Positions 11,494 to 20,387 of a DNA stretch of 28,226 nt are shown in pieces. Position numbers and translations under genes: made by a program. Source of the DNA: Astrothelium macrocarpum (taxonomy: Eukaryota > Ascomycota > Dothideomycetes > Trypetheliales > Trypetheliaceae); assembly GCA_021030915.1 (NCBI GenBank), contig JAGEMR010000223.1, positions 1 through 28,226 on the forward strand, written 5' to 3'. Position 1 is the first letter of the stretch; each line of letters begins with the position of its first letter. The notes under the pieces are model-generated. The model worked only from the letters and a program-made list of their open reading frames with translations, was not told where the DNA came from and ran no database searches.

Positions 11494-11604
11494 AATGTAC
11501 GTAGATGGGGTGGTCTAAAAATGTCCACTGTTTACTAGTAAATTTGGTGGGGTTGATGGGGAAACGCGGGTTGTGTTGTCCCAATTAATTTGCCTAGATG
11601 CCTG
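11494..11604 (-). repeat. Right TIR of the nested element
   Basis: Inverted copy of 10126-10236; the five differences are clustered at its inner edge (about 11494-11521). Confidence 0.85.
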
Positions 11605-11619
11605 CAGGGAAGACTCCTA

Positions 11620-11998
11620 CAGGGTAGCATCCAATGTTGTCGACAAAAGTTAGCTAGAAAGGCTTGACCTACGAAGCCAACTCAGTTAGTTGGTAGATCA
11701 ATGAAAGTACTACTATGAACGATTTCTCCAAGTGACGAGAAATCTAGTTGTTATTCGCGTGCGATTGGATTGAGTGGATTCTTTTTAGCGAGTTGCCAAG
11801 CTCACTGACGTGACACTCCTGACACAGCCACCAACGCCACGGCGGGGCGCGTCAGCTGTGAATTGAAATTGACTTTCCTACCAACACATTGATCCAATCC
11901 ATCAACCTGTTCTCCCCTTTCCTTCGCAGTCCATTGTGTAGCGAAGGGAGGTAAATTCCTCTATCTTTGAGCACCTCACCGGTGAATGACGATCGGTC
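11620..11998 (+). promoter_or_regulatory. Upstream region of the WW-domain gene
   Basis: About 380 bases of normal composition separate the transposon from the WW gene's ATG. They contain pyrimidine-rich runs (around 11870-11930) typical of fungal promoters and 5' UTRs, but no clear TATA box. An upstream ATG at 11986-11988 in weak context overlaps the main start out of frame; the main ATG has G at both -3 and +4, a better context. The outer transposon therefore ends less than 400 bp from the start codon. Confidence 0.4.
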
Positions 11999-13179
11999 AT
12001 GGCAGATTACGCCCCACCAACCGTACGTTCACCTCCCCACTAACATTTCAGCTCCTGCAGGTGGACACCTAACAAGACTCCAGGGCCCACCTCCGCCAAA
12101 GGTGCCGCCAGGATGGAGAGCCCAATTCAATGGTATGCCATCTATATACAGCTTCCATTTGATACAACTCCATATTCTCCACGGAACACCCTGCTAACCA
12201 TCCCCCTCAACCCTAGACCAATACCAAGAATGGTTCTACATCAACCTCCACACCAAAAAATCCCAATGGGACAAACCCACCGCCCCCGCCGAGCCCGACG
12301 ACGCCTCGTCCTCTTCCGCGCCGCCTCCCTACGCGCCAAACGACGCGAAGCCCGCGCCCGTTGAAAAGGGCGGCGGCCTCGGCTCCAACAACCCCTTCGG
12401 CGCCGCCTCCTCCACCGACTCCGACGAGGCCCTCGCGCGCCGCCTGCAAGCGGAGGAGGACGCGCGCGGGTCCGGCCGCCCGCTGTCCCGCGGCGCCGCA
12501 GACTCCTACTACAACCAGGCCGGCGGCAGCGCGTACGGGTACGGGTCGCCATCGCCCGCGCCGCCGCAGGGGTATGCGCAGTCCCCGTCGCAACAGCAGC
12601 AGGCGTATGGCCAGCAGGACCTGCCGCCACGGCCGGAGCAGAAGAAGGGCTTCCTTGGGAAGTTGCTGGGCAAGACGAGTGGTGGGGGTGCGGGGTATCC
12701 TGGACAGCAGCAGGGTCAGCAGTATTATCATCAGGGTCCGCCGCAAGGTCAGTATGGCAATGCGCCCCAGCAGGGGTATTATGGACAGGGCGGTTATCCG
12801 CCGCAGCAGCAGTATGTGCAGCAGGCGCCGCCGAAGAGGCATGGGTTGGGTACAGGCGGGGGTTTGGCGCTGGGTGCTGGGGCGGGGTTGTTGGGTGGGT
12901 TGGCATTGGGGGATGCTCTGGATGCTGGGGTGAGTCAATGACTGTCCTCTATTTTGTGTGCAGGAATACTAACCTCGAAATGTAGGATGGTGGGGATGGC
13001 GGTGGAGATGATGGGGTAAGTGGTGTAATGTTTTCTGGAAATTAACAAGACTGACAGTGGATCACTAGGGTGATTTTGGTGGCGGTGATGATGGTGGCGA
13101 CTTTGGCGGCGTAAGTCAATTCGATTGTTGTTGACCTTCTCCGATGACTGACAGATTTGGTGAACAGGGTGATTTCTAG
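11999..13179 (+). CDS. WW-domain protein, WWM1-like
   Basis: Six exons: 11999-12022, 12084-12132, 12217-12929, 12986-13015, 13069-13110 and 13168-13179, giving 289 residues. All introns are GT-AG, 53-84 bp, with CTAAC/CTGAC-like branch sites. An N-terminal WW domain (about residues 17-45: W19, Y27, W30-F-Y32, W42, P45) binds Pro-rich ligands. Then come a low-complexity Ser/Pro/Ala region, a UIM-like DEALARRLQAEED (94-106), a Gln/Tyr/Pro-rich stretch, a Gly-rich hydrophobic segment with GAGAGLLGG (about 235-262) and an Asp/Gly tail ending GDF. Budding-yeast Wwm1, a partner of metacaspase Mca1, has the same order: WW domain, Q/P/Y-rich middle, GAGLLGG segment. The family link is inferred from architecture. 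Large opposite-strand frames across exon 3 are GC-composition shadows. Confidence 0.9.
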
Positions 13180-13546
13180 ATGTCAAGATGATGACTTGAC
13201 ACAGATCGGGAACATAGGTAAGGATACCATTTTCAATGTCCCGATCCCAGAAAGAACGGGATCAGCTTGGTAGGTATGAAGTGAGGGTCTTTAAAATCTG
13301 GGCCATGGGTAGTTCTCTTTTACACGACCAGTGATCTAGAAAAAATCAATATTGATTGTGCATTATTTTCAACTATAAAGACTGGCTACTCTCGGAAGAA
13401 CAACGGTTAAACAAGTGTATCAAGCAGCCTTTCTCATCGTTTTCTTCATCAAATCGTCTCCCAAATTACTGGGTCTGTTCGAGGAGTATTCCAAGTAATC
13501 CTTCCTCCATCTCTTCTTAAATAATCTTTTCTCAAGTCATTCCTCC
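13180..13546. other. Convergent intergenic region
   Basis: This holds the 3' ends of two convergent genes (the WW gene stops at 13179 and the monooxygenase stop is at 13547-13549). I see no further gene. The 3' UTRs and polyadenylation sites must lie here; AT-rich motifs around 13335-13380 are possible signals but none is diagnostic. Confidence 0.5.
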
Positions 13547-14740
13547 TCAAGTTTCTACAGTCTTCGTAATATTAGTGAAGATGTATTTCTTTCGATCCAA
13601 TCCCATTCGGTCTATCTGGCGCTCGACAATTTTCGTGAACTTTGCGAGGCCTCCCGGAGCAAATCTATCTTGAAGATTGTTCCAAGTCCTTTGTTGGCTA
13701 TCAGTAGCGCGAGCAAACATCTCCTTTTCATACGCCTGCACCGCCCGATTCAGATCCTTCGGAGTCTTCAAAATCTCGCGAGCCAGAACCATGGCATCTG
13801 CGAGTGCCAGATTCACCCCCTCGCCCGCGAATGGGGTCATCAGATGAGCCGCATCTCCAATTACCGTCAGTCCCTGGTGCGATGGCCATCTCAACCCCAC
13901 AGGCAGCATATACAATGGACGAGGCGTCACATCTTCGTCGATCTTCCGGAGCATATTCTTCAGCTCCTCGGAGAAGCCATCAAACTTTTCCAATAATAGC
14001 TTCTGCACCTGCTTTGGATCCGACCAGTCAAGACCGCAGTCCCGAATGAAGTGTTCCGGCGCAACAAACCACGCATAAACCTGGATGCTGCGATCATGCT
14101 GGCGCTGACATATCAAAACACTCCCCAATCCATCGCCAAAAATGAAATTGCTTCCCTCGCCCACCAACTTCGACACTTCAGGATGCTTCTCATCCACGCC
14201 TCGGAAATACAACTCCACCCCACTGATTCCCGCATAGAACGGCGTGAACGTGCTTAACTGCTGGCGCACCTTCGACCACGCTCCGTCAGCGCCCACGATT
14301 AAATCCCATCCACTGGCCACCTCTCCATCTTTGAACCAAATGGTCCCAGCCTCCACCCGCGTGACATGCTTTCCCCAATGGATCCGCTCCGCAGGTACCG
14401 AGTCCAACAGCATCTTTCTCAGCACCGGCCTCCCAATCTCTGGACGCCCATGCTCGACATCACGAATACGCACATGCACTTTGCCTGTCGCGTCCGTGAG
14501 AATGAGGTTTTCGCCCTCGTACCGTGCATTTTTCTCCCATTGGTCTGCGAGCCCAGCTTCTAGTAGCGCTTGCTGACCTGTCGAGGGGTGCAAGTCCAGA
14601 CTGCCGCCTTGGGTGCGGGTGGCGGCGGAGTCGTCGCTTTCATAGACGGTGTAGGGCATGGAGTGTTGAGTGAGGATACGGGCGAGGCAGAGGCCGGCGG
14701 GTCCAGTGCCAATAATGGCAATTTTTGGGTTCGTAGACAT
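13547..14740 (-). CDS. FAD-dependent monooxygenase, TetX-like (PHBH fold)
   Basis: An intronless gene of 397 residues, near the usual length for single-component, class A flavin monooxygenases, which use NAD(P)H and O2 to hydroxylate small organic substrates. The N-terminal Rossmann motif is GTGPAG (11-16) with E34 at the end of the second strand for FAD ribose. TRTQGGSLDLH (41-51) strongly resembles the TetX tetracycline-inactivating subgroup. R104-R108 fits the conserved Arg region, the DG motif is VGADGAWS (149-156), and the GD motif is VIGDAAHLMTPFAGEGVN (293-310) with the P-x-x-G-E-G flavin loop. There is no signal peptide and no C-terminal membrane anchor, so it is probably cytosolic. 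The substrate is unknown; no biosynthetic neighbours are present, so it may detoxify xenobiotics or modify a metabolite. The start is the first ATG, with the Rossmann strand beginning at residue 6. Confidence 0.92.
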   Translation of the reverse strand: MSTNPKIAIIGTGPAGLCLARILTQHSMPYTVYESDDSAATRTQGGSLDLHPSTGQQALLEAGLADQWEKNARYEGENLILTDATGKVHVRIRDVEHGRPEIGRPVLRKMLLDSVPAERIHWGKHVTRVEAGTIWFKDGEVASGWDLIVGADGAWSKVRQQLSTFTPFYAGISGVELYFRGVDEKHPEVSKLVGEGSNFIFGDGLGSVLICQRQHDRSIQVYAWFVAPEHFIRDCGLDWSDPKQVQKLLLEKFDGFSEELKNMLRKIDEDVTPRPLYMLPVGLRWPSHQGLTVIGDAAHLMTPFAGEGVNLALADAMVLAREILKTPKDLNRAVQAYEKEMFARATDSQQRTWNNLQDRFAPGGLAKFTKIVERQIDRMGLDRKKYIFTNITKTVET

Positions 14741-14862
14741 TGATGAAAGGTGAATTTCTGTGCTGGATAATAAGGATCGAAATTTGATCTGGCACTGGAT
14801 AGTCTGGAGGAGAGGATTTGGATTTGAGATATTGTGATGGCCATTATGGTCTTAAGAATACC

Positions 14863-14872
14863 TCTTATATAT
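14863..14872 (-). promoter_or_regulatory. Putative TATA box of the monooxygenase gene
   Basis: The minus strand reads ATATATAAGAG about 125 bases upstream of the ATG, a standard position for a TATA element with a moderate 5' UTR. No other candidate lies closer. The transcription start is not determined. Confidence 0.45.
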
Positions 14873-14880
14873 TCTAGAAA

Positions 14881-16177
14881 TTAAAGCACCCTAAACATGT
14901 GTAGGGGTATCATTATCTGTGGAGGCTATTGGATGCCAAATCTTCGGCCGATGGCTCGGTGGTTCGGCCGATGAGCTTCTGCAGGGAACGCTTTACAACA
15001 GTGCGTGTAAACCGATTGAAACTAGGTCTACTTTTCATCATCAGGCAGGGTGTCGCTATGCAATCGCCCTTGCAGATAGATCGTTGGATCTCGCGCTCGC
15101 GAAGTTGCTTCGCGTGGAAGCTGAGCCGACGGCCGTAAGAACCGAACCCCGAAATAACAGCCACCTCATTTCCCCCTGATCAAGCCAATTATATGATGTA
15201 TCGATCGCGTCGATAGCTGATTTTACTAATGTTGAATCGCATCTCCAGTGAAGACCTTGGTTTCTTATTCACGCTGTCTTTACGTATTCATCGGAAGACT
15301 AAGTCTACGAGAGGATACTCAAAGTCGGTCCGTAGAGAACCTTGCGATATACTGCGAATATTGCTCGCTACCAATGCCGTCAAAACCAATAAGGAGCTTA
15401 TTTCGATAGCTCCACACTGGTGACGTCTGGCGTTGCCATCATGTTGAATGGTTGACATGAATTCTTTCTCTACTTGGAATCCTTTCAACGTCTCTAATCT
15501 CGGTCTGAAGACTTCAAAATCAGTTCAGAAACAACTTCTCACTTCAAGTCCTACTTCGGCAAGCTGGAACGTACGATTTGCAATGTGCCGATCAATAAAA
15601 ACGATTAATACTTGAAACTCTCAAAAATCGGAACGGCCGAAAGCCAATCCAAGGCTGGCAACTCAACGTAGTGGCAATAGCGATCAATGGTCAGATAGAA
15701 ACTCAAATTTGCCTCCGCGAGGCGTTCGGCCTTCTATTTTACTGCGGCATTCAGCAATGAAACTCACACTAAAGACAGACAGGGTCATTGCGAACAGCAT
15801 CCACCAACGCTTTGGCATCCCCACGTCAAGACTCGGTGTGGTTCCCTTAACGTACCTCGTTTACTTGGCTGAAACGTCAGCTATCTACTACCGCCCTGCA
15901 TCTTATTATTGTAGCATGCATCAGTCCGGAAACCCCGTTGATCTGTCCCCTAATGCGAACATCCTGATCTTCAGGAATCTCTTACAACTATGCTAGCGTG
16001 ATTTTACGAGCTGAAATACCGTGGCAAGGATAGCTGACCCACGGGTTTATCAATCGTTCCGCAAAATCGGAAAGGTAGAGCGCATTGGGCATTGCCTTCA
16101 TTCAATCTTTAAAGTACGCAATTTTTTTCCAACTTAACGAGGCCACACTTCCCTGAGCACGGCTTTCTCTATCCTAA
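14881..16177. other. Intergenic region with decayed sequence, no intact gene
   Basis: About 1.3 kb of balanced composition. Several frames of 60-95 codons are open (for example 14919-15179, 15229-15423 and 15709-15996 on plus), but none has a recognisable domain, clear start context or consistent splice sites. Part of it (15095-15170) is a diverged copy of 17695-17795, and 15600-15665 resembles 20805-20875, so the region looks like old duplicated and decayed sequence. The last 150 bases upstream of 16178 are the probable promoter of the cysteine-rich gene. Confidence 0.5.
15095..15170 (+). repeat. Diverged direct repeat, copy 1
   Basis: The core around GCTGAGCCGACGGCCGTAA, with an upstream TCGCGAAGTTGCTTCGCGTGG and a downstream CCCGAAATAACAGCCACC, matches 17695-17795 in the same orientation at roughly 75-80% over the conserved parts, with a small insertion in copy 2. 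In the matching plus-strand frame both read as a short L-A-K-L-L / A-E-L-L-L helix-like segment followed by E-P-x-A-V, loosely like an ankyrin-type repeat edge; this is too short to assign. Confidence 0.45.
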
Positions 16178-17227
16178 ATGTCTGAAATGATTCTATACTC
16201 GCCGATTTCTTTGTCCTTTATCATCCTCTTCATACACAACTCTCAGGCACTATGTTACTTTCCAGACGGCAAGACCGTCGCCAAAGGATACTTTTCGTGT
16301 TCTGATTACGGCAATTCGTTCTGTTGCGGTCTAGGATACACATGCCTTGCAAATCTATTATGTGACTTTATACAGGACGAAACCGACGGGCCCCCCATCT
16401 TAGCGGACACGTATGTGCGAGGTGCATGCACTGATCCATCCTGGAAAGATCCTCACTGTCCTTCGTTCTGTATCAATGCTTCCAATGGCGACGCACTGTC
16501 CGGCCCAGAAGTCCTCAGACAATGTGATGCGGCTGCAGATGTGTATTCTTGTACAAGTTCTGTCAATCAGAGCCTGACGGAAGGTTGTGGGGAAGGCATT
16601 ATTCCTGGAGGTACAACGATTATCTCCAATTAGCTTTCCCGTCGCTGACATCCTTCAGAAAGTTTTGCCGTCCTCACGGCGATCAGCAACTCGACCTCGT
16701 CCTCCTCGATATCTACATCGACTAGCTCTATCTCAGGATCTGCAACGGCTAGCACTGTCTCCTCAGATATGGGATCAAGCGGAACCTCACAGTCAACGTC
16801 CGTATCGACATTACTACCTACGGCGCTCCCTAGCACCTCGATAAAGCACCAAGAGATGGCGCTAGGACTTGGACTGGGTGTCCCCTTGGGTATAATCGCG
16901 CTTGTAGGCTTTGTGTTGTCGGTGTGGGGATTTAGTCGATTCGGTCGATTCGTTCGTGAATCTCACGAACCTCCTGATGGGATAGCGCGGCTCTCGCCTT
17001 CCCGTGGTACAGATAGTTTTGTCACATTAGAACTGCCTGATGCATCAGGACAGGAGCTTTCAAATGCTGGCATCGTTGAGTTACCTGGAGTTTCACTGCA
17101 AGAGCTTTCGGGGTTTCGTATTGCGGAATTGCAGCCAGTTTCGCTACAAGAGCTTCCTGCTGAAGTTCCAGAGAGGGTCTATTTTGTCGGTCGATACATC
17201 GCACTCAACCCTAATCGGAGATTCTGA
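16178..17227 (+). CDS. Secreted-ectodomain, cysteine-rich single-pass membrane protein
   Basis: Two exons, 16178-16610 and 16659-17227, with a 48-bp GT-AG intron (branch GCTGAC), giving 333 residues. A signal peptide (about 1-24, hydrophobic core SLSFIILFI, cleavage near SQA) leads into an ectodomain with 12 cysteines, including an FCCGLGYTC motif, and glycosylation sites NAS and NQS. Residues 146-205 are a Ser/Thr-rich stalk, as in fungal wall-spanning sensors. One membrane segment follows (about 212-236, GLGVPLGIIALVGFVLSVWGF-like), then a basic R-F-G-R-F-V-R stop-transfer and an acidic cytosolic tail with three 16-residue repeats (269-316, each starting EL). The layout is common among uncharacterised ascomycete surface proteins resembling Wsc/Mid2-type sensors, but I recognise no named domain. 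A role in surface sensing or host interaction is only a guess. Confidence 0.85.
17030..17173 (+). repeat. Three 48-bp in-frame tandem repeats in the tail
   Basis: Units 17030-17077, 17078-17125 and 17126-17173 encode ELPDASGQELSNAGIV, ELPGVSLQELSGFRIA and ELQPVSLQELPAEVPE. The length is exactly 16 codons in each copy and the core is EL(P)xxSxQEL. The DNA copies are well diverged, so the protein pattern, not a recent slip, is being kept. Confidence 0.8.
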
Positions 17228-17800
17228 ACGAGTATATTGGAACAACGTTCTACTACTGATCGGTTCTGTCCATATCATTTAGTTCGGCGGTGATTATGAC
17301 CTCAGGGTAAACAAGGTAGATCGGTATCAAGACTTTAGTTCAATAACACGAGCTAACGCATAACGTACGAATAGTTTCACAGCATGAACTTCGGAATTGG
17401 TTTCGTGCCTCGTGCGAAGAGGTTCTGCCTTCAGTTGCCCCAACCCTCGCCAACAGTGACAACAAGAAGATTCAGGCATTTTCGTTCTATACTGCAATGT
17501 ACTCGAAATTAAGCTAGATTGACAAAGATATCGTAAAACTTACCTCAAGGTAGTATGATGTTAGAAGCTATGGGACATATCCATCAACGCGAATCAATGG
17601 CCAATACATGGACTTCTTTTCCAATGTCACCAGCAACTGCGAAACACATCGAAATAGTCGTGTATGGCTACAAATCCTAAGCCAAGGCCGACCATATCTA
17701 TTTTTCGCGGAATTACTTCTTGTGGGGCTCGAGCCGAGGGCCGTAACCGTCAATGGTCGATGTAAAGACCAAGACCCGAAACTACAGCCACCCCTAACCA
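17228..17800. other. Intergenic region with a decayed repeat
   Basis: Downstream of the cysteine-rich gene; no gene recognised. Short frames on both strands around 17568-17856 are not convincing. Positions 17695-17795 are the second copy of the repeat seen at 15095-15170, so the cysteine-rich gene sits between two copies in direct orientation. Confidence 0.45.
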
Positions 17801-17808
17801 AGCTAACT
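17801..17808. repeat. Target-site duplication of hAT-B, left copy
   Basis: AGCTAACT, identical to 20380-20387. Confidence 0.75.
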
Positions 17809-20379
17809 CAGACATCGGAAGGATTAATGAATTGGATAATAATGAATAGTCCGTAAATAGGATAATAATGAATGGATTATTCAAATTATTCTAATTCAAA
17901 CGTTGTTTTTTGTTTGACTATTCTAATTAGAATTAGTACGACCCATTATTCATAAATTTGAATTGATTGAATTATATAAAGACCTCTATATATTAATATG
18001 AATTTGATATAATCAAGAGTGAAATTAAAAGGAATTTTTGATTTTCATATAAAATTTTGTCTGATCATTTTTCTATTTCAATATCATTCAAATTAAGATT
18101 TGAAATATTATTTTGAATTCAATTTTTTAAATATTCAATTCTTTCAATATTTTCAGGATTAAATCTTGTACGATTCCAATTAATTATACGACGAATTTAT
18201 GAGAAGATTTTTTCTGATATATCATTCATAATTAAAATAGAAAATATTTCAATCGCAAAATGAGAAAAAGATAGATACTTAATTTATTATTGATTTTTAT
18301 ATTATCATTATAAAAATGAAAATTTTTTAAATTTATACGATTTATTTTGATAATATAATTGATATTCATTTTCATTCTTTTTTTATATATAAAATTTATT
18401 TTGTATATCTGTAATAATATTATTATATAAAATTATTTGAGATTATTTCATCGGAATTCTTAGACAGATATTTTCGTATAAAAGAGATTTAATAATATTA
18501 TAAATTATTTGATATTTATTTTAGAAAGATTGAATATTTTATAAAATTGGATATTTCCATTATTCTGGCCAAATTTATTGAATATAATTTATACGATAAT
18601 ATAAATGAAATATTAAAATTGCGATATAATATAATAAATCATCTGAAATTTCGTAATATTTTTGAAATTTGTTCTAATTAAATTTAATTCGTATAATAAA
18701 ATTTAGATTTATATCTTTTTTTTTATTTTAATTTTATTAATTTTTATTGTATAAATACAAATTTAAATTAATTTATATATATTAAAGAGATTTCAATATA
18801 TATAAATAAAATATCTATCTGTTCTAATATTTTATTAATATACGGTTGATTATTTTCAAATGTAAGAATTGTTATACGAAATGACGCTAAGAATATATGA
18901 ATAGTATAAAAATATTTCCATTCATACGTATTAAAAAGATCAGATTTTAAAATTTCAAGATAAAATTTTATATATTAATCAATCTGCGGTTTATAATTGA
19001 TTATAATTTCAAAAAGATTGAATCAAGAATTCTATTTCGTATAATTATTCAATAAAAATAATTTTTTTATAAAATATTTGAAATTTTTTATACAAATTAA
19101 TGAATTTCGGTTATGAATAATAATATTATGAAATTTTCCAAAAATTTCTATTATATGAAAATGATTTATTTTTTTTTATTATTGATATTTATTTAATTTA
19201 ATTCCATTTTATTTTTATTGATCGTATGATTTTATAAAAATAATATTCATAGAATTTTTAAAAAAAAAGTCTTATATAATAAAATTGATGATATGATTTG
19301 AATAACGAATTCTTTATTTTTATGGATTTTAAAAAATTTTATATATTTTGAATTCTTTATTCATCGTATGATATAAAATATCGTTCGTATTAAAATTATT
19401 TTTAATCATAATTCTAATTTTATATTTTATTTTATATTTTGAAGGATTTGATTAATAATTATTTATTGGTTTTTTTTTGAATGGCCAATTATCATACGAA
19501 AGATTAGAAGAATTTTTCGAAATTTGAAATTGTTATTCATATAATACGTATAAATTATGAAAAAAAGAAATTGATTAAATGAGATTCAGATATTAATTGA
19601 AAAATAGATATTGATTAAAATAGATTAGAATTTTTTTCGTATAAAATCTTTTTATCGTATGAATTATTTTTTTATATATAAAATAAGAGTTTTAATATTT
19701 ATTGGAATGTATTCTATTATTACCGGATTCAAAATTGAAAATAAAATGTGAAATTCTGGCCATTTAATTAATTGAAAGAAAAGATTTTATATAATTATTA
19801 GATTGATTAATATTTTATGAAAAATCTTTTATTTTCATTGAAATGCCTTCTTATATATCAAATATTTAAATTTATTTATTTTATATATATCTTCCATAAT
19901 TTTATGATAAAAATCCAAAAATTGAGAAATAGAGATTTGTTTTATATGAGATATATGAAAATTAATACGAATTTTATATTGAATTTTGAAATGATTTTAA
20001 AAATTAATTGTGATAATTGTTTTATATAAATAATTCTCAAATACGTAATAAAGAATTATTCTATTATTTTCTTTTTCAGATTCGTTCTTTTATGATTTAC
20101 GAATGTATTGATGAATAATAGAGATTTATTTTCGACCTTTTTTTCGTATATTCATAATTTCAGAAAAAGGAATGATAAAAGAAATTTCAGAATTAGATGC
20201 CATTTTACGAAAATCTTGTATAAGAATAAGATGGAAAAATTTTTTTTAATATAAAAACTAATTCGGGCAATCGGATAAAAATCGGGATAACATTGAATAA
20301 TTTATCCAATCCAATTCTAATTCATTAGTTATGAATTATTCAAATAATTAATAATACCCGCTTATCATTCCGATGTCTG
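17809..20379. mobile_element. Complete hAT-like element, family B, RIP-mutated
   Basis: The left end is CAGACATCGGAAGGAT (17809-17824) and the reverse complement of the right end is CAGACATCGGAATGAT (20379-20364): 15 of 16 match. Exact 8-bp direct repeats AGCTAACT flank it (17801-17808 and 20380-20387), the duplication size of hAT elements, and a CAG start is common for them. The 2571-bp interior is extremely AT-rich with no readable transposase. Near the left end there is a promoter-like ATTATATAAAG (about 17971-17981). The same right-end sequence recurs at 3998 and probably at 25353. Confidence 0.8.
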
Positions 20380-20387
20380 AGCTAACT
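20380..20387. repeat. Target-site duplication of hAT-B, right copy
   Basis: AGCTAACT, identical to 17801-17808. Confidence 0.75.

Larger units (their letters stand above)
10126..11604. mobile_element. Nested 1479-bp element with 111-bp TIRs
   Basis: Left TIR 10126-10236 and right TIR 11494-11604 are inverted copies: the outermost 83 bases are identical and the inner 28 carry five differences, all C/T-type transitions. The ends are CAGGCATCT...AGATGCCTG. The element sits inside the right TIR of the outer transposon. The flanking CAGG (10122-10125 and 11605-11608) is a 4-bp duplication; an 8-bp duplication TGCAGG(C/G)A with one mismatch is also possible if the ends are set two bases inward. 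The interior is AT-rich with no recognisable transposase (the longest frame, 10686-11015, is low-complexity). Size and structure fit a non-autonomous DNA transposon; the superfamily is undecided. Confidence 0.8.
7963..11619. mobile_element. DNA transposon with 46-bp TIRs, interrupted by a nested element
   Basis: The left terminal repeat at 7963-8008 starts TAGGAGTCTTCCCTGCAG. Its reverse complement is found at 10091-10125 followed, after the nested insertion, by 11609-11619: 35 + 11 = 46 bases with a single mismatch. Both copies point outward around an AT-rich interior, so they are terminal inverted repeats. A TA at each outer edge fits a Tc1/mariner-type (Fot1/pogo-size) element of about 2.2 kb before the nested insertion; no 8-bp duplication is seen. 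The interior (8030-10045) is RIP-like AT-rich DNA with no readable transposase, so the superfamily is inferred. Confidence 0.65.

Noticed and set aside
11660..11760. tRNA-like text (ACTCAGTTAGTTGGTAGATC)
   Set aside because: It resembles a D-arm/A box, but no acceptor stem or proper B box is found at the right distance.
12213..12938. Long minus-strand frames (up to 241 codons) and a 190-codon plus frame over exon 3 of the WW gene
   Set aside because: They are shadows of a GC-rich low-complexity exon; the spliced WW frame explains the sequence with conserved domain residues and splice sites.
14560..14844. 94-codon minus frame overlapping the 5' end of the monooxygenase
   Set aside because: It is out of frame with the flavoprotein, whose Rossmann motif begins right after the ATG at 14740; no independent support.
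17804..20384. TA target duplication (Tc1/mariner) for the element at 17809-20379
   Set aside because: A TA reading is possible, but the exact 8-bp AGCTAACT repeat with ends starting CAG fits better and leaves cleaner inverted repeats.
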